Position numbers and translations under genes: made by a program. Shown here in pieces: positions 51,013 to 62,683 of a stretch of DNA of 64,000 nt. Source of the stretch: Climacium dendroides (Eukaryota > Streptophyta > Bryopsida > Hypnales > Climaciaceae). The stretch is taken from positions 27,323,345-27,387,344 of the forward strand of contig OX467089.1 in NCBI GenBank assembly GCA_950106755.1, given 5' to 3'. Numbering within the stretch: the stretch's first letter is position 1; every line of letters begins with the position of its first letter. The notes beneath the pieces are model-generated. The model worked only from the letters and a program-made list of their open reading frames with translations. It had not been told where the DNA came from and did not search any database.

Positions 51013-51205
51013 TATAGTAGAACCTCTCTAAGTACAGCCTCCATAAGTCAATAAATCCCTCTTAATCAATATTGTCAGACTACTCCGGGACTTGTCCCTA
51101 AACAAAGGTTATGATTAAAAAAGACCCTCTGTAAACAAATGAATCTCTCTAATGCAATCTTGTCAAATGGTCCTGGACCTATTGGTTAAAAGAGGTTCTA
51201 CTATA
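51013..51205. mobile_element. Emigrant/pogo-like MITE, about 193 bp
   Basis: The left end TATAGTAGAACCTCTCTAAG and right end AGAGGTTCTACTATA are inverse over about 15 bases and are bounded by TA. AGTARAACCTCT termini with a TA target are known from plant Emigrant MITEs of the Tc1/mariner (pogo) group. No coding capacity. Confidence 0.65.
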
Positions 51206-52188
51206 GTAGTGACTATTTGCCTTTGACACTGTATTGGTCTTCAATCACATGTACCACAAAAGCAAACACATAGTAATTATGTTAACTTAGCAACATTATG
51301 AATAATAAATGTGATTATTGTACAATTTATATGGCATATTGAAAGATCGTAGTTTGGTATTGTTACTCATACAACAAAAAATACATTGAATTTGACTTCA
51401 TTGAAACCCTCCAAATAATGTACTATATTGACAATTACCTATGTAGGTCACAAAAATTGATGGATTTGTTCACATAAAGGGGCATGATATGGTTTGTATA
51501 GTATGGCACATGACATGTGGGTAGTCATTGTCTATGTATTAAAGGTCATATGAATAGGATTATTATATTTACTATGCTTTTGGGATATACTTTGACTTAG
51601 GAAAACTTGTACACAAAAAAATAAAATCTCAATAGCTAAATTGAGTGATTTATCTCCTAATCAAACCTTGTCATCAACAATAGTGATTGTTTGATGCAAT
51701 AAGTAGTACCATCCTTTATGGTAGGTACAATTGTCAACAATTTGCCTTTGAAATATTCCAAATTCTTTTAAACCTCTAATGTGAATGTAGACTTAATAAT
51801 ATCAATGAACCCTCAATATAAGACCACAAATGAATTTAGAACATCACATAGAAAAATCCCATGGTATTTTGAATAGAGCAAGTTTGTCTTATTGATATCT
51901 AAATACCTACTTTAACATAGATGGATCCAAACATCCAATTAGATTGTTTTAGTTGAGGAAAAAGGAAACAATTAACTGACGATACAATGTTGATTTGTTA
52001 GGTATAAGAAAGTAAGAGATTTTTGATACCCTATAATCTAGCATATAATTGAGACTTGATACCATGATTGTTAACAATATTAAAAACAAACATCCTATAA
52101 TTGTGTCTCATAGACCTAGCACCTTATTATCATGACTTAAAGCAATGTTAAATCCAAATACCCTATAAATGTGGATCTGAGACTTTAT

Positions 52189-52359
52189 CACTATAAGAAA
52201 CTTGTTTTCTTTTATGTAATTTTAGTTGACAACCACTTGTTTTTATGTCAACAATAACATCAAATGTAATATAAATCAAGATGTTTGACATTATTGTTGA
52301 CATAAAAAAAGTGGATATGACCTAAGATTGTGTCAAAAAAATACAAGTTTCTTATAATG
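52189..52359. mobile_element. CACTA-like MITE, about 171 bp
   Basis: Starts CACTATAAGAAACTTG and ends CAAGTTTCTTATAATG, an inverted repeat of 16 bp with one mismatch. Further inward, 'ttgacataaaa' and 'ttttatgtcaa' segments pair as well, so nearly the whole element can fold. The start resembles the CACTACAAGAAA ends of CACTA transposons. A 3-bp target duplication is not clear. Confidence 0.6.
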
Positions 52360-52874
52360 TAGACCTAATTATTTATTGTCCAAAATCAGTATCAAACAAG
52401 AAAACTCAAAACCTAATACTTTGTTGCCATGTCTAAAGCCATATACAAATTCCACCTAATAACAATGATTCTCATGCAAGTACCTTCTTACCCCTATACA
52501 CACAAAGCTTATGTCTATGTAGAATAAATTTCATATTATGCCATAAATAATGTATAGTCTATTCTACTTCTATATATAAATGAATTTTTTTATTTTTCAT
52601 TTCTTTGAGGTGAAATCATATGTTATTGGTAATAAAATTTTAAGATATTTTTTATGATGATTTGAAATTATTGTGAATTTTGAAAGAATAAAAAAAATCA
52701 TACTAGATAGAAAATATGCTTAAGAAATTTGAAAATTTCATTGTGGATATATATTTTAGTGAAGAATATTACAATATAAAAGAAAAATTGAATGAAATTC
52801 TATAATTAGAAAATTAATAGCTTGTGGATATACGAACAAGGATCAAATTGCAATAAAATTTATATATAATTCAA

Positions 52875-53240
52875 TTAACTCCTAAAGGTCCAAACACTAT
52901 TTTTTGGTATCATAGTAATTTTGGACAGCTTACTATGAATGGAATTTTTATTTTTTTTCTTTGTAAATTTCACAAAACAAGTGCCCAAAGAGTAGCTTTA
53001 AGGCACAACAATTTTCATAACTTTTGACTACATGGTTAAAAAGTTATTGCATGATATGTAATTTTCAACATTTGGTGGGCAGCTTGGGCAGCCCAAAAAA
53101 TTTCTTTAAAAATCACTTTTTTTATAAATTAAAATTTTAAATTGATTTTTTAGAGTTATATATGAGTGGAATGCTTTGAATCATTCCATTTCAATTAATG
53201 AGGAGAGAGTTATGAGGAGTTTTAGTTTGCGGGTAGGTAT
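52875..53240 (-). repeat. Fragment related to the 27836-28669 TTAA element
   Basis: Starts TTAACTCCTAAAGGTCC, then shares, in the orientation of 16658-17588, 'ttttcataacttttgacta', 'aaaaagttattgcatgatatgtaa' and 'gagttatgaggagttttagttt'. A possible right TTAA lies at 53338, but its terminal repeat is poor. Confidence 0.55.
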
Positions 53241-55727
53241 GGTGTTTAGAGATTCTTACAAAATAAAAATAATTATTTGAGCTAAAAAGTAAGTAGAGTT
53301 AATGAAAGTGTTGGTTTTGGGTGCTTCTACCTTAGGATTAATGTGTGCTAAGTGTTGGAACAATAACAAATATAATTGAGAGTTCATTCTCATAAGTTTG
53401 GCACTTGCAAATAGGGTGTATTAAAAGTTAAGATCTACTCCACTTTTAGAAACAATGTTTGATATTAGGAAAAGGTAATCTATTCTAATTTGGTAAAATC
53501 ACAATAGGTATTTTTTATTTTTTATTTTTTTTATTCATATATGAATTTAAATACTTAGCAATAGTATATATGAGGTAGTGAAATGGTGTTTTAACTCCTA
53601 AGTGCCTAAGCCTTTTCAAATGCATTTTTCCTATGAAAAAAGAGCATGGACTTATAGTTATGCAAATTATTTTTTTTTCTAAATCTAACCATAATACCAT
53701 ATAGATGTTTAAAAAGCTTGATTATTAGTGCGTATACCAATTTTGAGTATAAAATTGCATAGGAGTTGTAAGATTATAACAAAAGGAATGTACATATTCT
53801 ATTTTTAGCATATTGCTCCTCCCCACAATGTTTGAAAAATTCACATATATAAGAATTCTTGGGATTGGAGGTGAAATGAACAACTAGAAAGTGTGTTAGC
53901 ATACTAAATTGCACTTCCAAAAACCTTAAGTTCAAATATAGAGCTATCAAACTCATTGCACAATCCACCTTGCAACTCAAAAATCAAATATTTGTCTTTT
54001 TCAATGAAAAATAAAACTTCAAATAATTAATATTTTATAATTTATAATTTTTATTAAATGGTCAAAAGAATTTAATTGCCTACACACAAATGAGTCTAAA
54101 ATATTGGATGAACCATATATGGTTGATTAGGTAGTCAAGGGTGAACTGAGTATATTGTACATCATTCACAACTCCTTTGAATACAATTTTGAGAATAGAA
54201 TGTTTTAGAAAGTTTGAATTTTGTAAAGTTTGCAAAGTTGGAGTGCTTATGGTTTGGGTATATATTGTTGTTGAAAAAAACATCTTGTAAGAGCATCTCC
54301 TCTGTTAGTGGCAATCTAGCTCAAAATAGCAAGATGCTAGGGTGGATCTATTTATGTGGATGCACTTTAGCATGTCATTCAAGAACTAGGGCAACAGGTA
54401 AAAGAACAATGAGATGAAAAAAATCATTGGTTATGTCCAAGGAGGCAATTGCAAAAAACACTTTAATTTATTATTTTCTATCACACATGGTATATTGATT
54501 TTGGCCATAGCTTTAGTGTCATGGTTCCAAATAACTCAAGCTTCATAGATTAGATACTCATGACTATTATATACATTATTTAACATTTTATCATTTTTTA
54601 ATTTTTTTAGTATATAACAATAGCTCCCAATTGAATGTCACACTTGCTAATTGGAGAGATTTTAGTATTATTTCTAGCCCCAATAATGCTAGTATGTGAG
54701 TGCTCATGAAAAGCCACTTATTGTATATGTATTGACATGAGAAAACAAACTATTTATACAAGTGAAGTGGTAGGAAGGAAGACAAACCATATGAGATATA
54801 TAAATTTTTTAAATTATGCAAAGTTGTCATAGTTGACATTGCAAAAAAATTTGGATGCCTCAATTGATGTCTCAATTGATATTGCAAAAATATCTAAACA
54901 TCTCAATTGATGTCTTAGCTAATGTCTTAGTTGATAACTAAAAAATACTGCTCAAATTTTTAGATGGTGTCAAAGTGCGCTGCCATGGCATGCTACTTCA
55001 TCCTTGTTGGATGCCATATCACACAAACGCCACTTCAAGTGCCTTTTTTTAATTTTTTAATTTTAAAAAAAATGCCCTATGGCTATCTTTCCCCTAAGTT
55101 TTTACATTTGGTCAAGATCTCACCTTAATTCATAGTAACTTTACTAACTTACCTAGAATACAACTAAAAACCCTTGCCAATGTAGCAGTTCTATGTTTTT
55201 TTGGACATTGTATTGAATGCAAATGTTTTATTTTTTTATATCTTCCAAAAAAACACCGTTGCAAAGGATATCAGCTCCTTTTGCTTGTGACATTTGAATG
55301 TTTTTTTAAACATTCAATTCAATTTTGCCTCTTATGGCTACAATCCCATCTTCATACTCTTGTTTTGAAAAACATATGTGTTTGTTGCTAATGTTTAAAA
55401 AAATGGAGGGTTATTATATTGCTATTAGTATCTGGGGAGGGGCTCAAAATATAATTCTATAGGTGCATTCTAACTCTAACAAACCTTAACCTTGGTTAGA
55501 AAACAACTAAATTGCAAAAAAGAAAGAAAATGACTAAAATAGTCCAATTACCATGTATCAACAAGAATTTTTTTGATGGCAATGTGAAAAATTTTCTTCA
55601 TTGCTATTTGGTGAAATTACAAGGTGTAGAGTTTTTTTATAATGAAATCAATTGCCCATCATGAATCCTCAAAGGATATAGGATAATTTGAAGATGTGAG
55701 CTTGAGTGCTCATTGTCAAAGCATACA

Positions 55728-56102
55728 AATTGAGTTCAAAGTAGAATTTGAGATCTCATTTTAGTATAGTAGAATAACTTTTTTTTTAAAACTTTGAATT
55801 AAAAAAATTGGAGAATCGAGCTAGATTTCGTTTCCAAAAATCCATTTGAGGTTTGGAGCCTTCAATTAAAAGTTATAGACAAAATTTGAAGAGGGATTGG
55901 AAGGGACATTTTTTTTGACATTTTCAAACACCTTCTTTAAATTTTGTCTATGACTTTTTATTGGAGGTTCTAAATCTCAAACAGATTTTAGAGATGGAAG
56001 ATAGCTTGATTCTCCAACTTTGTTTAGTTCAAAGTATTTTGAAAGAAGTTATTCTATTATGCTAAAATGAGGTCTCAAATTCTACTTTAAACACAATTCA
56101 TG
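55728..56102. repeat. Large inverted repeat, arms of about 170 bp
   Basis: The left arm (55728-55895) pairs with the right arm (about 55935-56102) around a short centre near 55915. Paired landmarks include 'aaagtagaatttgaga' with 'tctcaaattctacttt', 'agaataactt' with 'aagttattct', and 'atagacaaaattt' with 'aaattttgtctat'. I estimate around 80-85% identity by eye. There is no ORF. It could be a foldback element, or the source of a long hairpin RNA if transcribed. Confidence 0.8.
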
Positions 56103-56259
56103 TTTTTGACTTAATTTTAGAGATGGAAGATAGCTTGATTGTTTTACTTATTACTACTCCACTTGTATAAATAACTTCTCTTTTCATCTTCAAACACACT
56201 AAACTAAGTGACTTTTGAAGCTCGTTGGAAAGCATTAGAGTTCTCTAATTTTTTTGGCA

Positions 56260-56510
56260 ACTGCTTTGTCAAGTTGTTGTCCTATTTAATGGTTGGATTT
56301 GGTGTTATTAGAATACATTTTTTTTCTAAAATTACAAATGTAGAAGTATGTCAAGTGGTTGATTAAGCCAAAATTGCATTGATTGTAGTTCAAAATTGGC
56401 TTTTCAAAAATGAGGTCATAGATTTGAAGAACACAAAAATTTCAAAAAATTACCATGTGAAAAAACCTCATTTGAAATTCATTCCAACAAATTATACTAA
56501 AAAAGTTCAA
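56260..56510 (+). repeat. Diverged relative of the 23178-23824 element
   Basis: Colinear with about 23290-23500: 'tcaagttgttgtcctatttaatggttgga', then 'aaattacaaatgtagaagt', 'gtcaagtggt', 'gaagaacacaaaaatttcaa' and 'cattccaacaa'. The TTAA termini were not recovered here. Confidence 0.7.
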
Positions 56511-57050
56511 AGTTTAAAAAAAAAAATTATACAACTATGTTTAAATGAGGTTCAAAATCTGAATTTTAATACAATTCTTGCATTTAATTTAAGTATGAGC
56601 AGTTGAATTCTTATTCTTCCTAATTTATATATTCCACATAGATAGTTGCATCTACCACTACCCCACTTGTATAAAGAGCGACTCATCTCCTCTACCAATA
56701 TACAAAATTGAGTGAGTGACTTTTGAAGCAAGTTGCTATTGGCTTTGGTAACTAGCTTCAAAACCCACTTAATGTGGCTAAATTTAACTAAATTCAACTT
56801 AATTTGGCAAGGTCCTTAAAAATAAGGGCTAAAATGCATTAGTATACTATAAACCCTGATTTTTGAACACTTTGTTCTTGTGATTTAAGATGCGCAATGC
56901 TTACTACAAGGTGCTTACTACAAGGTCCTTCGAGGGATGTGGAGCGGCCCTTTTGAAGCCCACTTTTTTCTCTAAATAATGCTACTACCACATATGAAGG
57001 TTTGACACTACTACCACACGTACCACACGCGGAGGTTTGATTTGACACTC

Positions 57051-59260
57051 AGGTGCCGAAACTGAATTTCCATGTCACCTCACACCATTCCCAAGATGAA
57101 ATGTGCCATTTAGACCTTCTCGTAGGGTACCCTATAACCGTGTCCCGAAGGTCAGATCCATACTCGTGTGTTACAATGCTTCAAGAGCAGACCCCAGCCT
57201 CCGGCCTAGCCTACTCGGCCAATAGCCAGCCAGACGGACGCGGACTACCGGCAGTTGGGGAGAAGGTCAACTCCGGACCTGCCAATTTTGGCGTCCGCTG
57301 GCGCCAAATTTAGCGCCGATGACGATCAACAGTTGAGTCACAAATGCTGCATTCCGGACGTCGAATTCACACTGCAAAGCACAGGTAGAGAAGAGCGCCG
57401 CTCGGGGTTGGCGGGAGCACTTACAGTGATCGAGCAACCCCAGGGGGATGGGATCCTTTCTCTGCCTGATGAATATTCCTCTAGTCTCAACGGATCAGGA
57501 TGTGCCACACCAATTCGATTCTGCTGCCGATCCTACAGCCCACCCTCGATACCTGGCATTCCGGAGTATCAATTCAAGGTGATATAAAAATGCATTCTTA
57601 GTGATAAGTACTGATGGACTCTGAACTAACACAATCGGGTAGCAGAGGGAGTTTAGTTTAGAATTAAGTGAATGTTCCTTGAGTCGCATCAAAAAACCAA
57701 GGCCATGAATATAGGAATTGGACGTAAAGTTTATACAAGCTTGTGAAGAAAGAAATGATGAATTCGTACGGAACTACAGTAAGAGTAGTTAGTTACTCAC
57801 TTTCTCCGTGAGCGGAGTACTTCGTAGTGTGTGTCGAAAGATCTTCAGGGTGTACTTCTAGTAGAGGAAAGGCTAACGAAGGGAATATTAATGAGGAGCT
57901 GATGGAGGAAGCTGCAGCTCCTTCTGGGTCCGTGAATTCGGGTGCTACTCGGCGATTGGGAGCCAACTGGATTCAAGGAGGAACCCCAGGAGAAATTAAA
58001 GAATCGAGGCGTTCTCGTTAGTTATTATCGGGCACGCGGCTGTGTCGGCGTCCGTGTGGACGAAGCACTGCCAAAAAGAGGACGACGAAGCTCCCTCGCA
58101 CCTGATCCGGTACATGAACCCCACCTGTGCAGCTTTGCTGACTTTTGGAAGAAGAGTGGGTCACCGGACCCCACCTCCTGCTGAAGAAGAAAATCCCAAG
58201 CAGGGCGGGCAGCCCCAAACTGAAGGCCCTGTGTCTTTTTCTATTGCAGGAATCAATTAAATAACTTTAATTGATTAACTAGTAGATAGAAGCAAGTCCT
58301 TCGGAAGCTCCCCAGAAGACGCGACCCCGCGCGGAAGGAATCTCGCGAGGACGCTGCTCCGGGGCTTTGTCTCATACCTTTGTCGTGCTCGCGCTTGCTT
58401 GCGAGCCGAGTGACTGGGCTTGCGAGCCAATTGAACTGGATCGACGGGGGCAATTGCAAGGCCGAGCATATGGAAGGAGCCTGGGAAAAGAGTCGGCTGA
58501 AGGCGCGTCGGACATTTCGGAAGCTTGGCGTTTCGTTTCCAATGTGCGAGGAATTCTAAAATTTGTGGGAATGGAAGGAGTCAGTGCCACGCCAAGCTGA
58601 AAGTAACTTAATTAGGTGCATCAGGGGAGTCGGTATTGTGCAATTTGGGCCTCAGTTCACATCCCATGGGTCGTGGCCATATCGAATCGTCCCAAATGTC
58701 CTCATTCTGACAGGCTTCACCTGAAATCCAATTATAGCTTTCGCTCACGGTTGACTTCACTCGACCGCACCTGACGACGAAATTCCGTGTCAATTCGTTG
58801 CACGTTCTTCCCTTCCCGACTTCTCCTTGCCTCTGAAGTTGCATTGCCGCGATCATTTGAATTTAATCAGTTACTTTGCAGTGTGCAGCACTCCAACTGC
58901 TGATGCAATAGCCTATTTAAGGTAATCCACACTGGTGGGCTTTGGATTATTATGTTTCGTTGCAAGCTTAGTTGATGATGAGCTCAGCACCCTCATTCCA
59001 CTCAGGCGACCTATTTTTCCTCTCTTTCCTAAAATTCGGGTGTGCACTGGAGCTTGCTGACTAGAACGTACGTATTCCCGAATCGAAGGTGACGTTTCAG
59101 AGATTTCAAACCTGGCTAGCTAGCGCAAGCCTGTTGCGAGACGGTGCACGAGTGAATGTACTGTCTGTCGGGAATTAATGACAGATTCTTGTCTAATGAA
59201 GATTGAACAATACTTCTACCAGACTTTTGTGTTGAAGTTTGCTGAACGATTTGTGTAGTT
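57051..59260. other. GC-richer island with unassigned ORFs
   Basis: Composition rises sharply compared with the AT-rich DNA to the left. Several ORFs of 60-110 codons overlap on both strands (for example 57255-57587 plus, 57827-58021 plus, 58042-58260 plus and 58608-58856 minus). A GT follows the 57587 ORF in a plausible donor context, and AG-preceded starts exist near 57857, but I could not chain exons into a protein I recognise. It may be an unrecognised gene, a long non-coding transcript or transposon remains. Confidence 0.35.
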
Positions 59261-59360
59261 GAGATATTTAATCGTGGGTGGGTGCAGAGACTCTGTCATT
59301 GAATTGGTGCCTCTAGTCCAGGAATCGGTCAAGATAGGCAATTGGTCCTCAGATCTCTTC

Positions 59361-59660
59361 ATGGATCCTAAAGATCTGTTTTCCAACCTCTCGCCGGACT
59401 CATTACCGGAGTGGGCCAGTGTGGCCGAGGTTCTGAGCGCCATAGAAGAGGAGCTCGGGGAGGACGCTCGGAATGAGTTGGAGGAGATGCTAGAAGGACG
59501 GGAGCTCCCTGATCGCGTGAATGTGCGGGAGCTTCTCGGAGAGATTCAGGAGGAGCTCGGGGAACCCTACTTTGATCATTTCCTCAACCCTACTGGCGCC
59601 GGAACCAGTCGCAAATCTGGGGAAGATGATGAAGATGACGACGTCGAGGACGACGAATGA
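59361..59660 (+). CDS. Small acidic protein of unknown function, 99 aa
   Basis: I do not recognise this protein. The frame is open from 59259, and the Met at 59361 (MDPKDLFSNLSPD) is the better start because the residues before it are unlike the rest. Two imperfect internal repeats of about 22 residues occur: VAEVLSAIEEELGED (about 20-34) and VRELLGEIQEELGEP (about 55-69), both likely amphipathic helices. The C-terminus is a run of Asp/Glu (GEDDEDDDVEDDE). The predicted charge is strongly negative. There is no signal peptide or membrane segment. Codon use is GC-rich, unlike random AT-rich ORFs. It could be a nuclear or chaperone-like acidic protein, or an exon of something larger. Function not assigned. 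Confidence 0.4.
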   Translation: MDPKDLFSNLSPDSLPEWASVAEVLSAIEEELGEDARNELEEMLEGRELPDRVNVRELLGEIQEELGEPYFDHFLNPTGAGTSRKSGEDDEDDDVEDDE

Positions 59661-61449
59661 AGTCGATTCTCCAGTGTCAACTTCTTAACGGCATTGTGTA
59701 TAGCACATCATGCATGATCAAACGATTCAAGGTGACTAGGACTAGTGAGAATCCCTCGCTTGCACTAGCTTTTGCTCTCCATGCAGCATGGAGTCAACGC
59801 CATTCTATTACATAGACGTCCATAAGCATTGGTGCTAGCTTCTAATGAGCCTCCGAAAGCAGTTTCGGCAGAATTGATGGGGCTGCGTTTACTTGTAAAT
59901 GCGTAGTGGCAGTCACAAATTCAGCACAGATTCAGCGAGTAACGACCCAGATTCAGAGTCAATAGAATTCTTAAATACAGAGGTTGATCAATCAAAACCT
60001 CAATTACAGACCTGCGTCTGTAAATGATGTACAGTTTCTGACGATTAGATGTTTAGATCTCTATGCCCGCCTGCATGTGAAAAAGTCGGCATTTTACATT
60101 CCTGTGAGTTGCTGCCCGAATTCTTTTGATCATCACTCTAGTGAAATTGATGAAGTTTCAAGAGATTGGCACTTGTCCAGGTGCTCGTTGGTCTAGAAAA
60201 GAAGACAGGAAGAGCATCGGTAGGTAGGATTGATGAGGACATATGCCGCTTGCATATGTTTTTCAACAAATCTTCTGCAGCTGGGATGCCGCGGAAACTG
60301 AAAGTGTTGGATAGATTTAATAAGTCCTTACTAAATGTAGAATTACACTTGTAAGTTAATATAGTCAACCATGATTACCTCCAAAATTAGTTTCCATTAC
60401 TCAAAAATCGTAGGACATGATTTCTTCTTTACATTGTTACCAGACCTAGATTGTAGAGCTCTGTGCCTCTGTGCACCTCCTCACTGTCACAACTTTGGCG
60501 CCAATTTAACTGAAATGACTATGCAGTTCCCGGATGCAGTTTGATATTATCCAGTTGTCGAGGCATAATTTCGTGTCCCAAAATGCAAGTGTGAAGTGCG
60601 CATGCAAAAAGCGTGTGCCCCAAAATGTAAATTGCAACAGTGCAACGGACATCGTCATACAATTCGATTAGTTCGCGCATGCCAAAAATATCCAGCACTG
60701 TCCACATTCAGGCATTCAGCTTCGCGGCGAAGTTAGCGTTTCCTTCGTTCATGCGCTTGAGGTGTGTGACACTGTTGCCACGGGGATTCTATGGCGCTGG
60801 TATCATGAACCTCGTCCGCAAAAAGGAGAGCGAGGGTCACCACAACTGCGAATCGAGCTTCAAGAGCCTCCAGAATTTGAGCGGTCCTTGTTTTTGCATG
60901 TGCATTTGAAGCCACGACATAGGCAGGGGGGCCCAGGCCACCACTTGGGCGTTTCTTTGCCTAAAATAACAGTAATAAACGGGAACTTAGCCAATGAAAA
61001 GCTCCAAGCTTAGTAGTTACCTCGATTTCCGTGCGCCAATTGGGAGAATCTATAACGAGAACAGAACTCTTATTAGATTTGATTTCAATTCGTTCGCTCA
61101 TCCCTGATGCTGATGGGTTGCTCACTGCCCATGCCTCCCTCCCCTTTGTGGTCTTCACTAGCTTGGGCCTCGGTTCCCGAGCCTATTAGCTCCATGTCTG
61201 TGATATTGTCTCTACTCCCAGTTGCAGTCTGTTGACCATCAACCTAGATTTTCTGTGATTACAGGTAGTCCACTGGGGATAATAGTCAAACAACTCGACA
61301 CGGCGGTTAGAGCGGTTCAAAAGTTTCGGTGTTGAACAGGAACTTACTAGTGGAGAATGCAGTTACAAGCCGCATTAAAAGTTACAGTGGACGTGGAAAT
61401 TTGGGGCCTGCGATAAATAAAGAAACAATGCATACATAAAACTTGAGAC

Positions 61450-61620
61450 AGAAAATTGGGCCTCAGGAAAACTGGCCTCGGGAAATTTGGAGCCAAGGTC
61501 CAAGGAAAATTGGGGCTTAAAATACTGATGGGGACTCGGGAGAATTGGGCCCTAGAAAAATTGGGGCTCTTGAGAAAACTGAGGCTTAGGAAACTTGGGG
61601 TTCAAGAAAATCGTGCCCCA
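61450..61620. repeat. G-rich degenerate minisatellite, about 17-18 bp unit
   Basis: The motif GGAAAATTGGGGC(C/T)T recurs about nine times with substitutions (for example near 61453, 61503, 61541 and 61557). G runs of three to four are regularly spaced on the plus strand. Confidence 0.75.
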
Positions 61621-62593
61621 ACTAATAAAAGAGCTGAGAAGATTTGTTTGTTACATGTAAGTTGAAAGAGCTTGGATGGCATACAAGTCTTGTGGGAAAG
61701 TGTTAAGTATTACTGTAGGTGCTCACTTTGTCTTTGCAGGATATGACTAACGAAGGTACGTACATGAAAGAGTTCAAACCAGCGTAAACTTCTTTTTTGG
61801 GGGGCGAAACTTCGCAGGTTTGATCCTGTCAGACTCCGTCCCTCCGGAGTTGCGCCAGTGCTGCGAAGGCATGTTGTCGCGGATGGTACTGTTCCACAAA
61901 AACAAAACGCTGGTCAGTTCAAACGAGAATTCAAGACGACACGAATATAGTGTCCTTTTTGAATGTGGAGTCAATCTTCGATATTTTATTTTACGACGTC
62001 AGTCGGACCGAAGGTTTGGCGGAAAGCACCCTTGTACGACACTGTTGGCAAGCATTTGGGCACACAGGTGTACTACTGTACTTCGGTCCATGGTCGAATA
62101 TGCGAAGAAGCAGCTTCAGAGCCGGTCCCGAATACTATGGCGGAGGAAGTCAAGTTTGCTTTTTGCTTCTTAATGTCCATACTTGGTGGAGTTCAAGTTT
62201 ATTCAATCACAATGGTAAGTGAGATATTCCCATTACTTGTTCTATAAGTTATGCGCACCTAGAGACGACCCTAATTACAACTGAGCATAGTCATTATTTT
62301 AAAAGTAAACTATTTTTATTATATTTTATTGGCAACCGGAATAGGATTCCAACACACTATAGCGTGCATTATTAGACACAGTATGAAAAAGTTATGGATT
62401 TTCAATGTAGAGTCTTTAGGTGTACCAAAACTCAACAAGCGGTTCTCATAGACTTCATGTTTTGATTGTGTACATCTTGTGTAATCAAATTTGTAACATT
62501 TTAGTTCAAATGTAGGTGTCTCATTTTGGATTTAGGGTTGATTATGAGCAGTGTTCCTTTTGAATGACGACCAATATTGGAGGGACTGTCAAC

Positions 62594-62683
62594 AAGGTTG
62601 TCACGCTGGGTCATTGGGTGCCATTGGCCAGATTGTTTGTGTAGACTGTCCAGTGACCCTGACCCACCAAATGTGACAACCTT
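62594..62683. repeat. Imperfect hairpin
   Basis: AAGGTTGTCACGCTGGGTCA (62594-62613) pairs with the inverse of TGACCCACCAAATGTGACAA (and CCTT) at 62660-62683, with a four-base bulge. An alternative inner pair is GGGTCATTGG with CCAGTGACCC (62650-62659). Confidence 0.65.

Larger units (their letters stand above)
48742..57050. other. AT-rich intergenic block rich in small elements
   Basis: No gene recognised on either strand. The first several hundred bases may be CHIP 3' untranslated region. The block contains a palindrome with an extra tandem copy (49462-49600), an Emigrant-like MITE (51013-51205), a CACTA-like MITE (52189-52359), a TTAA-element fragment (52875-53240), a 375-bp inverted repeat (55728-56102) and a relative of the 23178 element (56260-56510). 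All ORFs are AT-driven and short. Confidence 0.65.

Noticed and set aside
61820..62247. Three overlapping ORFs of 90-117 codons
   Set aside because: No domain recognised, no frame is favoured over the others, and no consistent splice chain was found.
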